64,000 bases of DNA from positions 62,001 through 126,000 of the forward strand of contig FSSI02000008.1 in NCBI GenBank assembly GCA_900149785.2, read 5' to 3'. Below, in pieces: positions 1-6,877 of this stretch. How positions within the stretch are numbered: position 1 is the first letter of the stretch; each line of letters begins with the position of its first letter. Origin of the DNA: Sodalinema lacuna_A. Its GTDB lineage: Bacteria > Cyanobacteriota > Cyanobacteriia > Cyanobacteriales > Geitlerinemataceae. Below the pieces are notes generated by a model that had not been told where the DNA came from, did no database searches, and saw only the letters and a program-made list of their open reading frames with translations. The translations under genes were made by a program, and so were the position numbers.

Positions 1-99
1 AATCAAATGGTCTTCATTGGTCGCCACCTTGACGAAACTCAGCTCCGTAATAGCCTCAAAGACTGTCTAAACTCCGAAGTTCTCAGTGGAAAACCTTAG
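1..99 (+). CDS. CobW-family GTP-binding protein, C-terminal end (partial)
   Basis: The first 32 codons are open and end in TAG at 97-99; the gene starts before the window. The peptide contains the stretch QMVFIGRHLDETQLRNSL, which matches the end of the CobW C-terminal domain in the CobW/COG0523 G3E GTPases (family knowledge). These proteins are GTP-dependent metal chaperones, and one branch serves zinc. The neighbours folE and a second CobW-like protein fit a metal-related role, but the branch cannot be decided from this fragment. Confidence 0.75.
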   Translation, partial: NQMVFIGRHLDETQLRNSLKDCLNSEVLSGKP

Positions 100-357
100 T
101 CCCTTATTACCGAGAAAAAAATGAAATTAAAAACTAGCAAAAAACAAAATTTAGTGCTATTCTAATAATGGTTAACTTTTGTAAAGCCAATCAATTAGTT
201 TCTAGGTTTTGAACGAAGATCTAGCCACCCCAAAAGGCGACAAACAACGGGTAATTGATGGTAGAGTCAATCATTTTGTTGACTAAAATTTGACATTCAA
301 TCATCAACCTTCAACTATTCCTTGTCCATTCACCATTAACCCTAAACCCTTGTTCTA
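100..357. other. Intergenic region upstream of folE
   Basis: 258 bases, AT-rich, with no open reading frame of note. It should hold the folE promoter. I looked for a Zur-type operator (TGATAAT-N-ATTATCA in cyanobacteria) and saw only a loose AT-rich patch around 160-180, not a convincing palindrome. Confidence 0.5.
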
Positions 358-1032
358 ATGACTTTAGACAGCTCCAATAATCTAGCCACCAACGGACAGT
401 CCGTCCCTGCCAGCATCAGTTCTGTCAGTCGTTCCATTCCCCCAGCCACCCGCGCCCGCGTCTCACAAACCGAAATGGAGCAAGCCGTGCGAACGTTGCT
501 CATCGGACTCGGAGAAGACCCCGATCGCGAAGGACTTAAAGACACCCCTAAACGGGTCGTGAAAGCCCTACAATTTCTCACCCAAGGTTACGAGCAATCC
601 CTCGAAGAACTCATCAACGGAGCTGTCTTTCACGAAGACACGAATGAGATGGTCTTAATCCGAGACATCGATATTTTCAGCTCCTGTGAACATCATATTT
701 TGCCCATCATCGGACGAGTTCACGTAGCCTACATTCCCAACGGACGGGTAATTGGACTATCTAAAATTGCCCGCATTTGTGAAATGCACGCCCGCCGCCT
801 GCAAGTTCAAGAGCGACTCACCGCCAGCATTGCCGAAACCCTACAATCTGTGTTACAACCCCAAGGGGTCGCGGTCGTCGTCGAAGCCACTCATATGTGT
901 ATGGTGATGCGGGGGGTTCAAAAACCCGGTTCCTGGACAGTCAGTAGTGCTATGCGAGGCGTTTTTGCTGAAGACGCACGCACCCGCCAAGAGTTTATGA
1001 GTCTGATTCGCCACAGTCCCGCCTTCCACTAA
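358..1032 (+). CDS. folE: GTP cyclohydrolase I (FolE type I)
   Basis: Converts GTP to 7,8-dihydroneopterin triphosphate, the first step of folate and pterin synthesis, in the cytoplasm. The 224-residue product carries the GTP cyclohydrolase I signature: SSCEHH with zinc ligands Cys110 and His113, the NGRVIGLSK loop (about 128-136) and the third ligand Cys181 in ATHMCMVMRGVQKPGS. The first 35 or so residues are a variable extension. Length is normal for the family. It lies between two CobW-type P-loop proteins; FolE paralogues and COG0523 GTPases often group under zinc control in bacteria (established), but this FolE keeps all zinc ligands, so it is the zinc-dependent form. Start at ATG 358; no strong ribosome-binding site is seen. 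Confidence 0.95.
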   Translation: MTLDSSNNLATNGQSVPASISSVSRSIPPATRARVSQTEMEQAVRTLLIGLGEDPDREGLKDTPKRVVKALQFLTQGYEQSLEELINGAVFHEDTNEMVLIRDIDIFSSCEHHILPIIGRVHVAYIPNGRVIGLSKIARICEMHARRLQVQERLTASIAETLQSVLQPQGVAVVVEATHMCMVMRGVQKPGSWTVSSAMRGVFAEDARTRQEFMSLIRHSPAFH

Positions 1033-1077
1033 ACTGACCGATAGGGAATCGGGAATAGTAGAACAGAGAACGCCACT

Positions 1078-1103
1078 TGCGGATTGCCCGCACATTGTTT
1101 TTT
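1078..1103 (+). terminator. Possible terminator after folE
   Basis: Short hairpin TGCGG-attgc-CCGCA (1078-1092) followed after five bases by six T residues (1098-1103). The stem is only five pairs, so it is a modest candidate. Confidence 0.45.
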
Positions 1104-1165
1104 CGCTCCTGGGAGGGGTTAGGGGTGCGTTCTCCTCGTTCCGGTTTTCCCGATTCCTTTCTCCC

Positions 1166-1247
1166 CCCTCTTGCCTCTTGCCATCCCCTCGGTGGGAGGG
1201 GTTAGGGGTGGGTTATGCCTCTTGCCTCTTGCCTCTTGCCTTTCCTC
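1166..1247 (+). repeat. CTTGCCT heptamer array before a start codon
   Basis: Runs of CTTGCCT at 1166-1182 and 1216-1241, separated by GGGAGGGGTTAGGGGTG, a 17-mer that also occurs at 1111-1127. The array ends eight bases before the ATG at 1249 and occupies the place where a Shine-Dalgarno site would be. The same heptamer lies in front of the genes at 6878 and 33091. Short heptamer repeats (STRR type) are known in cyanobacteria. Confidence 0.85.
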
Positions 1248-1248
1248 T

Positions 1249-2040
1249 ATGTCTAATGTCTTCCTCGTTGCCGGCCCTTCTGGAGTTGGAAAAACGCACT
1301 GGATTGCCGAACAACTACAACAGCATCCCCCCAATCAACCAATCGCCTACCTGAATCTCGGTGGCGGTTCCTTTCCCCTCGATGGTAGATATTTGCAAAC
1401 CTTGCACCCCAAACTCGACTGTCTGAGCGATGAGAACGCCTCTGTAAAGCTCGTGGAACATCAGGGGGCTGCCAATCCCATTTATATCGAAGTGGGCTTT
1501 CATATCGCCTTAGATTCCCTGGTTTTGCCCCTCGTCGATTGTCGTAACATCGTCCTAGTTCCTCCTAAAAGCCCGGAAACAGACTGGCATCATTGGACAG
1601 AATCCGACGAGGTGATCGTTGGCGTAGGAACGGCTCCTGAGTCCATCACCAACTTGCAAATGCAGCGGGCTTTGCTATCAGGAGAAGTTTTCGATCCGCC
1701 AAGTTTAGATATTTTCTGGCAAGAGTTAATACAAGGGGCTTATGGTTCCGTTCAACGGGCAAAAGCAATCTTGAATATTGCTGATGGACAGACCTTTTTA
1801 TTTAACTTTATTTCCGGTTTAGAGGGCAGTGACTATCGCGCCCTAGAGGTTCCCCTATGCTTAGATGGTCGGCCCCAGGGATTTAGTGGACTGGAAGTTG
1901 TTGGCGAGGGACTAGATGGAGCCGGGATAACAGAAACCCTACAGGATTGTTTTGTTGCCGATGAGATGCTGGCTCAATATCAAGCGTATTTGAAAACAGC
2001 ACAAGAGACGGTGGCTAACGCGAATCAAAACCCAAAATAA
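1249..2040 (+). CDS. CobW-like P-loop protein
   Basis: 263 residues with a clear N-terminal Walker A motif GPSGVGKT (9-16). The overall shape suggests a reduced CobW/COG0523-like GTPase: P-loop domain, then a C-terminal region from about 150. I do not see the CxCC metal motif typical of classical CobW proteins, and the usual guanine-specificity motif is not obvious. It follows folE and the end of another CobW protein, which supports a metal-chaperone relative. The reading frame stays open upstream to 1171, but that part only translates the heptamer repeat, so I use ATG 1249. No purine-rich ribosome-binding site precedes it. Role is inferred from fold and neighbourhood. Confidence 0.7.
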   Translation: MSNVFLVAGPSGVGKTHWIAEQLQQHPPNQPIAYLNLGGGSFPLDGRYLQTLHPKLDCLSDENASVKLVEHQGAANPIYIEVGFHIALDSLVLPLVDCRNIVLVPPKSPETDWHHWTESDEVIVGVGTAPESITNLQMQRALLSGEVFDPPSLDIFWQELIQGAYGSVQRAKAILNIADGQTFLFNFISGLEGSDYRALEVPLCLDGRPQGFSGLEVVGEGLDGAGITETLQDCFVADEMLAQYQAYLKTAQETVANANQNPK

Positions 2041-2127
2041 TTCTTTAACGTTGTCCTTGATTCGGTTTTGATGAAACCTTAAAACTTGTCTCGAATTGAC
2101 CTAGTCTTTAACCACAAATTTTATTCT

Positions 2128-2955
2128 ATGAAAATTGCTGTTTTATCCTGTATTCACGGAAATTTAGAAGCCTTAGATACGGTCTTGATAGATATTGAAG
2201 CCCAGGGGTGCGATCGCATCATCTGCTTAGGCGACTTAGTCGGCTATGGCCCCTATCCCAACGAAGTCGTCGATCGCATTCGTAGCCTAGACATTCCCAC
2301 TGTACAGGGATGTTGGGATGAAGATATCGTCGATGGCCTCAACGCCTGTGAATGTAGCTATCCCTCCCTGCTGGCGGAAAAACGGGGACTTCGAGCCCAT
2401 GAATGGACGAATCAAGTGGTTCGGGATGATGTACGGGAGTATCTCGCCCAGCTTCCCCTAAGCTTACGAGAGGGAAACCTCTGTTTTGTTCATGGAAGTC
2501 CCAACAGCCAACATGAGTATTTAATGCCAGAACTCGATGGCTTTATCGCCCTAGAACGAGTATTATCCACAGAAGCCGATGTCTTGTTTTGTGGACATAC
2601 TCATATCCCCTATGTGCGATCGCTCGACGAGGCAAAAATCTCAATTTCCGTCAAACAGATTCACCCCGGTAGCCCCCAAGCCGCTCCCGTGGAACAGAGC
2701 CTTTCAACTCCCATTAAACGGCTCGTGAACGCCGGTTCCGTCGGTGAACCCCGTCACGGTCGCCCCAATGCCACCTACGTGATTTATGATACCCAGAGCG
2801 AAGCCGTCGGCCTGCGAGAACTTCCCTATGACTACCAGAAAACCTGTGCGGCGATTCTTGAACACGGCCTGCCCAAAATCTTCGCCTGGCGACTCTCCCA
2901 GGGACTAGAATTTGCTGAACGAGCTGATGATCCTCAGCATTTATGTCAACGCTAG
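2128..2955 (+). CDS. Metallophosphoesterase-family protein with altered active site
   Basis: 275 residues with the calcineurin-like phosphoesterase layout (YfcE/ApaH-like): SCIHGN at 7-12, GDLVGYGP at 35-42, GCWD at 61-64, VHGSP at 121-125 and GHTH at 156-159. In active members the first motif is D-x-H and the third is GN(H/C)D. Here Cys8 replaces the metal-ligand Asp and Cys62 replaces the ligand Asn, with Trp63 for His. Three of five motifs are intact. It may have changed metal use or lost activity. Start at ATG 2128; an upstream in-frame codon at 2086 is possible but gives an unusual leader. The next gene is a more degenerate paralogue 50 bases on. Confidence 0.85.
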   Translation: MKIAVLSCIHGNLEALDTVLIDIEAQGCDRIICLGDLVGYGPYPNEVVDRIRSLDIPTVQGCWDEDIVDGLNACECSYPSLLAEKRGLRAHEWTNQVVRDDVREYLAQLPLSLREGNLCFVHGSPNSQHEYLMPELDGFIALERVLSTEADVLFCGHTHIPYVRSLDEAKISISVKQIHPGSPQAAPVEQSLSTPIKRLVNAGSVGEPRHGRPNATYVIYDTQSEAVGLRELPYDYQKTCAAILEHGLPKIFAWRLSQGLEFAERADDPQHLCQR

Positions 2956-3005
2956 TTTCCCCCTTTCCCTCTTCTTGAACGTGACGCGACGAGAGCATTC
3001 AGACT

Positions 3006-3728
3006 TTGACTGACCTATTTTCAGAACAATCTCATTGGGCAATTTTAAGTGGTCTTGAAGGCAATTTAACCGCCTACAACGCCGTTTTAGACGATATCCG
3101 TCAACAGACCATTCCCGTTGACGCAATTTATATTCTCGGTGATGTCGTTGGCCTGCATCCCCAATGTTCACAACTCTTAAAACAGTTGCGATCGCCCCAA
3201 GCCGGAGAACCCACACCCCAAATTTGCACCGGCTGGTGGGAAGAACAATGCTTTAACCTTCACGGAGTCGGGCCAGATCCCCAGGGTTTAGCCTTAAAGG
3301 AACGATATGGAGATGAGGTATTCGAGGCCTTGTATAAGGCTGTTCCTCGGGAAGATGTCGAGTGGTTGCGATCGCTCGATTTTGGCTTTCTGGAATTAGA
3401 CAATCTCCTCATTCATGGAAGTACCGTCAGTTGTGATGACGAACTCACCCCAGAAACCCCCGCCAGCATCTTGTTAGATCGTCTCATCCGGGCCGATGCG
3501 AAGCAGCTTTTTTGTGGTCGTTCAGGATTCGCCTTTGAGTATCGTTTTAAATCGGGACAAATCGCCTCCAAAATAACAACTTTAGAGGGTGAACAAGCCC
3601 CAATTTCGCAAATTCTAAAACCCCGTAAGGTCGTCGGAGTCGGCAGCGTTGGACGGGTTGCCAATCAAGTCAGTTATTGCTTATATTCCCCCAGTACCAA
3701 CAACGTCGAATTCCGCCATCTCGCCTAA
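3006..3728 (+). CDS. Degenerate metallophosphoesterase paralogue (likely pseudoenzyme)
   Basis: 240 residues that align by eye with the previous protein, motif for motif: SGLEGN (15-20) for SDIHGN, GDVVGLHP (45-52), GWWE (76-79) for GNHD, LLIHGS (134-139) and GRSG (171-174) for GHTH. Asp and His of motif I, Asn of motif III and both His of the GHxH motif are missing, so metal binding should be lost. The frame is intact and the fold motifs remain, so it looks like a maintained non-catalytic paralogue, perhaps a partner of the upstream protein, and not a decayed gene. The start is TTG at 3006; no ATG lies in a plausible position. Confidence 0.75.
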   Translation: MTDLFSEQSHWAILSGLEGNLTAYNAVLDDIRQQTIPVDAIYILGDVVGLHPQCSQLLKQLRSPQAGEPTPQICTGWWEEQCFNLHGVGPDPQGLALKERYGDEVFEALYKAVPREDVEWLRSLDFGFLELDNLLIHGSTVSCDDELTPETPASILLDRLIRADAKQLFCGRSGFAFEYRFKSGQIASKITTLEGEQAPISQILKPRKVVGVGSVGRVANQVSYCLYSPSTNNVEFRHLA

Positions 3729-3747
3729 CGTTTTCTCTATTGTCTAG

Positions 3748-3776
3748 GGTGTCCATGACGGCGCGACCCTACGTTT
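3748..3776 (+). terminator. Possible terminator or palindromic repeat
   Basis: TAGGGT and ACCCTA arms separated by about 17 bases, then ACGTTTATT. It lies between convergent genes. It could end the upstream plus-strand run, but the T tract is weak. Confidence 0.35.
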
Positions 3777-3795
3777 ATTCGATTCCCGATTCCCT

Positions 3796-4716
3796 TCAAT
3801 TGCGATGATTATTGTCATAATGAAGCCTGGCTCCAGCCCAAAGAAGTTTTTCCCGTAGCGTTTTGAAATAGGAATAATCCTCTCTTAAAATCAAAAAATT
3901 AGCCTGACAATCTGCCATCTTGACATCCACTCGTTGTCCCGGCCAAATTGCTGTAGCCAACGCACCATCCATCCAGAGTTTTGTATTTAAATCCCGATCT
4001 TCGAGGGGCCAAATACTCACCACGACCCCCGGCGGCAGAATCAGCGGGCGACTGGCTAGACTAAGGGGACAAATTGGCGTAACCGCGATCGCATTCATCC
4101 CAGGGTGCATAATCGGGCCATTCGCCGACACCGTATAACACGTCGAACCCGTGGGAGTCGCCACCAACAAACCGTCCCCCTGATATTGATCGACAATTTC
4201 CCCATCAACTTCCATCTCCAAAATCGACGTCAACATTCGATCCACCGCCGCCGGCTTAATGCACATCTCATTCAACGCCAGATAGCGATCGCTCACCGGT
4301 TCTCGATTCAGGCGATCGCCCTCAAACAACGTCGCCTCCAACATCATCCGCGACTGCACCGCAAAGCGATCCTCAAGCAAGCGATCCCAAACCGCTTCTG
4401 TCTCCTCGAAACTATCAAACGGTTCCGTCAAAAACCCCAAATGTCCGCCCACATTCACCGTCAACAGCGGAATCCCTTCCGGTGCTAAATGGCGGGCCGC
4501 CGTCAGGGCCGTTCCATCACCCCCTAACACGATTGCTAAATCAATCTTCTGAGTCGAGGAGGCTAGAAACACCGGATAAGGATTATCCTTAGGGCCACTC
4601 GGTCCTAACAACACATGACAGCCTCGGGCTTCGAGTTCCCTCGCACAGCGTTCAGCCCACTGTTTACTCGACGAATCTCCCGCTTTATGAGCAATAATGA
4701 CCTGTTTAAGTTCCAC
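3796..4716 (-). CDS. nadK: NAD(+) kinase
   Basis: Phosphorylates NAD to NADP in the cytoplasm. The 306-residue protein has the GGDGT motif (65-69) followed by TALTAARHL, the NVGGHLGFL segment (about 88-96), a conserved LNE region and the TPTGSTCYTVSANGP segment that forms the NAD-binding part of the family. Length is typical. Cyanobacteria usually have two NAD kinases; which one this is cannot be told here. It is read away from the YdcF-type gene, with about 70 bases between them. Confidence 0.95.
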   Translation of the reverse strand: MELKQVIIAHKAGDSSSKQWAERCARELEARGCHVLLGPSGPKDNPYPVFLASSTQKIDLAIVLGGDGTALTAARHLAPEGIPLLTVNVGGHLGFLTEPFDSFEETEAVWDRLLEDRFAVQSRMMLEATLFEGDRLNREPVSDRYLALNEMCIKPAAVDRMLTSILEMEVDGEIVDQYQGDGLLVATPTGSTCYTVSANGPIMHPGMNAIAVTPICPLSLASRPLILPPGVVVSIWPLEDRDLNTKLWMDGALATAIWPGQRVDVKMADCQANFLILREDYSYFKTLREKLLWAGARLHYDNNHRN

Positions 4717-4786
4717 AGTCTATCATCGTCCTATCGATTATCGATTAGCTTGAACCCTAGCCCCCAGGCTAGACCCCTCGCCCACC

Positions 4787-5452
4787 TCAGAACTCGGGCC
4801 AACTCTCCCAGGAACTCAGCTGCTGCTGTGACTCCACATAGCTAGAACGTGGTGGACTGAGGCGATCGCGTAACGTCGATCCCGTATAGCCCGTCGCCAA
4901 CCAAACCAACGCCCGCACCCCATCGCGAATCGACTTATCAATGGGTTCAGGAGCCAATCCCGAGGGAATCGCAACCGGGCGAAAACTAATATCCCGGCTT
5001 CCGAGAACAATCTCACCAATGGCCGAAGCGCGACGCATATGATAATCCGACGTAATTAGATAAATACTGCGGATATCATGCGATCGCAACTCATCCACCA
5101 ACGTCGTGAAATTCGTCACCGTATCCACCGCATCATAATTTAAATGGAAACGTTGACGAGGAATCCCCGCCTCCGCAAACACCCATTCAGCATATTCCGG
5201 GTTGCTTCCCCCCGACACCCAAACCGGTAAATTCGGATGAGCGCGGGCAAACTTCGCCGCAAAGACCTCTCGATCCGGCGAGCCTCCGAGGACTAACACC
5301 GCCTGGGGAACCCGACTCCAGCGCAAATAGAGCCGGAACCCTCCCCAACCTAACCCGACCATTGTAATCAGGGCTAAGAGCCTGACCCCGATTTTGACAC
5401 GATTGAATGTCATCCGTTGTCGCCGTTGGAGACGACCACAATGTAACTGCAT
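4787..5452 (-). CDS. YdcF/ElyC-type (DUF218) membrane-anchored protein
   Basis: 221 residues. A short basic N-terminus is followed by one membrane helix (about 20-38). A soluble DUF218 domain comes next: AVLVLGGSPDRE, WVSGGSNPEY, a conserved acidic stretch, and LITSDYHMRRA. DUF218 proteins (YdcF, SanA, ElyC) are linked to envelope functions; the exact reaction is unknown. ATG 5452 has AGGAG upstream, so I prefer it over ATG 5413 or an upstream codon overlapping gltA. It begins 16 bases after gltA ends, so both may be on one transcript. Confidence 0.8.
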   Translation of the reverse strand: MQLHCGRLQRRQRMTFNRVKIGVRLLALITMVGLGWGGFRLYLRWSRVPQAVLVLGGSPDREVFAAKFARAHPNLPVWVSGGSNPEYAEWVFAEAGIPRQRFHLNYDAVDTVTNFTTLVDELRSHDIRSIYLITSDYHMRRASAIGEIVLGSRDISFRPVAIPSGLAPEPIDKSIRDGVRALVWLATGYTGSTLRDRLSPPRSSYVESQQQLSSWESWPEF

Positions 5453-5468
5453 CAGCGATCGCCCTCTC

Positions 5469-6605
5469 CTAACGGTGTTCTCGGGGAACAAACGTGCGAT
5501 CGCGTTCTCCCACGTAAATCTGAGTCGGGCGGAAAATGCGGTTTTCGTTTAACTGTTCCTTCCAGTGAGCCAACCAACCCGCCACACGAGCGATCGCAAA
5601 CAACGGCGTAAACAGATCCGTGGGAATCCCCAACTTGCGATACACCAGACCCGAGTAGAAATCGACATTGGCATAAATCCCCTTATCACCGAGGCGATCT
5701 TCAACCAACCGTTCCAACTCCACCGCGATCTCATAATAGCGATCGCCCCCAAAGCGATCGAACAACCGCTCCGCCAAATCCTGCAAAATCCTCGCCCGAG
5801 GATCCTTCACCTTATAGACACGGTGACCAAAGCCCATAATCTTGCGTTTCTGGCGAATACAATCATCCAAATAGGGCGCCGCATTCTCCACCGCCCCAAT
5901 CTCTTCGAGCATTTCAATCACTTCCTCATTCGCTCCACCATGCAGCGGTCCCCCGAGAGTTCCCACCGCCGACGCAATGACAGCATAGGGATCCGTCAGC
6001 GTCGAAGACGTCACCATCGCCGAGAACGTGGACGCGTTAATCGAATGTTCCGCGTGCAGCATCAAACAGATATCAAACACATGAGCCGCCAACGGATCCG
6101 GTTCCCGTTCCCGCAGCATATAGAGGAAATTCGCCGCATAACTGAGATCATCGCGAGGCTGAACCGGATCATTTCCCTTGCGGATTAACTGAAACGCCGC
6201 CACCATCGTCGGAATCTTCGCCAGCAGACGAATCACCGCATTGCGGATATAAATGGGATCATCGAGCGCCCGCCGAGAATAGAACAGCCCCAACGCTGCC
6301 GCCGACGCTTGCAGAGCATCCATCGGGTGACCACTTTCAGGAAAACATTTCATCATGTCCCGAATCCGATACTTAATCCGCCGATGGTAGCGAATATCAT
6401 GTTCAAAGGCTTCGAGTTCCGTCTGACTGGGCAGATGTCCCCAAATCAAGAGGTATGCTGTCTCCAAAAAACTACTGTGACGGGCTAAATCCTCAATGCG
6501 GATACCGCGATACTCTAAGATGCCCTGCGTGCCGTCAATATAACTAATACTAGACTTAGCGGCTGGTACACCTTCTAAACCGGGTTTGTAGAGATCGACC
6601 GACAT
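5469..6605 (-). CDS. gltA: Citrate synthase
   Basis: Condenses acetyl-CoA and oxaloacetate to citrate. 378 residues, the size of the short bacterial type-I-like form. Catalytic landmarks are visible: LHAEHSINAST with the substrate His, LGGPLHGGANEEV, MGFGHRVYK with the second His, and ANVDFYSGLVY with the catalytic Asp. ATG 6605 is preceded by GAGGGG at good spacing; an in-frame GTG at 6623 adds six residues and is less likely. In cyanobacteria this enzyme feeds 2-oxoglutarate synthesis for nitrogen assimilation. Confidence 0.96.
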   Translation of the reverse strand: MSVDLYKPGLEGVPAAKSSISYIDGTQGILEYRGIRIEDLARHSSFLETAYLLIWGHLPSQTELEAFEHDIRYHRRIKYRIRDMMKCFPESGHPMDALQASAAALGLFYSRRALDDPIYIRNAVIRLLAKIPTMVAAFQLIRKGNDPVQPRDDLSYAANFLYMLREREPDPLAAHVFDICLMLHAEHSINASTFSAMVTSSTLTDPYAVIASAVGTLGGPLHGGANEEVIEMLEEIGAVENAAPYLDDCIRQKRKIMGFGHRVYKVKDPRARILQDLAERLFDRFGGDRYYEIAVELERLVEDRLGDKGIYANVDFYSGLVYRKLGIPTDLFTPLFAIARVAGWLAHWKEQLNENRIFRPTQIYVGERDRTFVPREHR

Positions 6606-6817
6606 AGAACCCCTCGTTAACACAACGTGCGTAATACTTTAGGCTGCTATTCTCCCACGAATCCTCTCAAGAGGATGTCATGGAATGCTTTTAATTGCTC
6701 CATCTGTCTAAAAAACAGCTCTGAGACAACAGGCGAATCGAGCCAGTGACCGCGATCCTGCTAAGCGCCCCGTTCACCTTACCATACGCCAGATTTTCCT
6801 GATATCTCAGGTCTGTT

Positions 6818-6877
6818 CTTGCCCCTTGCCTCTTGCCTCTTGCCTCTTGCCTCTTGCCTCTTGCCCTCTTCCCCCCT
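6818..6877 (+). repeat. CTTGCCT heptamer array before a start codon
   Basis: At least five near-perfect CTTGCCT units in a row, ending in CTCTTCCCCCCT directly before ATG 6878. The region is pure pyrimidine on the coding strand for most of its length and has no Shine-Dalgarno site. Same unit as at 1166 and 33101. Confidence 0.9.

Noticed and set aside
120..190. Possible Zur box upstream of folE
   Set aside because: The AT-rich stretch near 160-180 is not a convincing palindrome and does not match the cyanobacterial consensus well enough.
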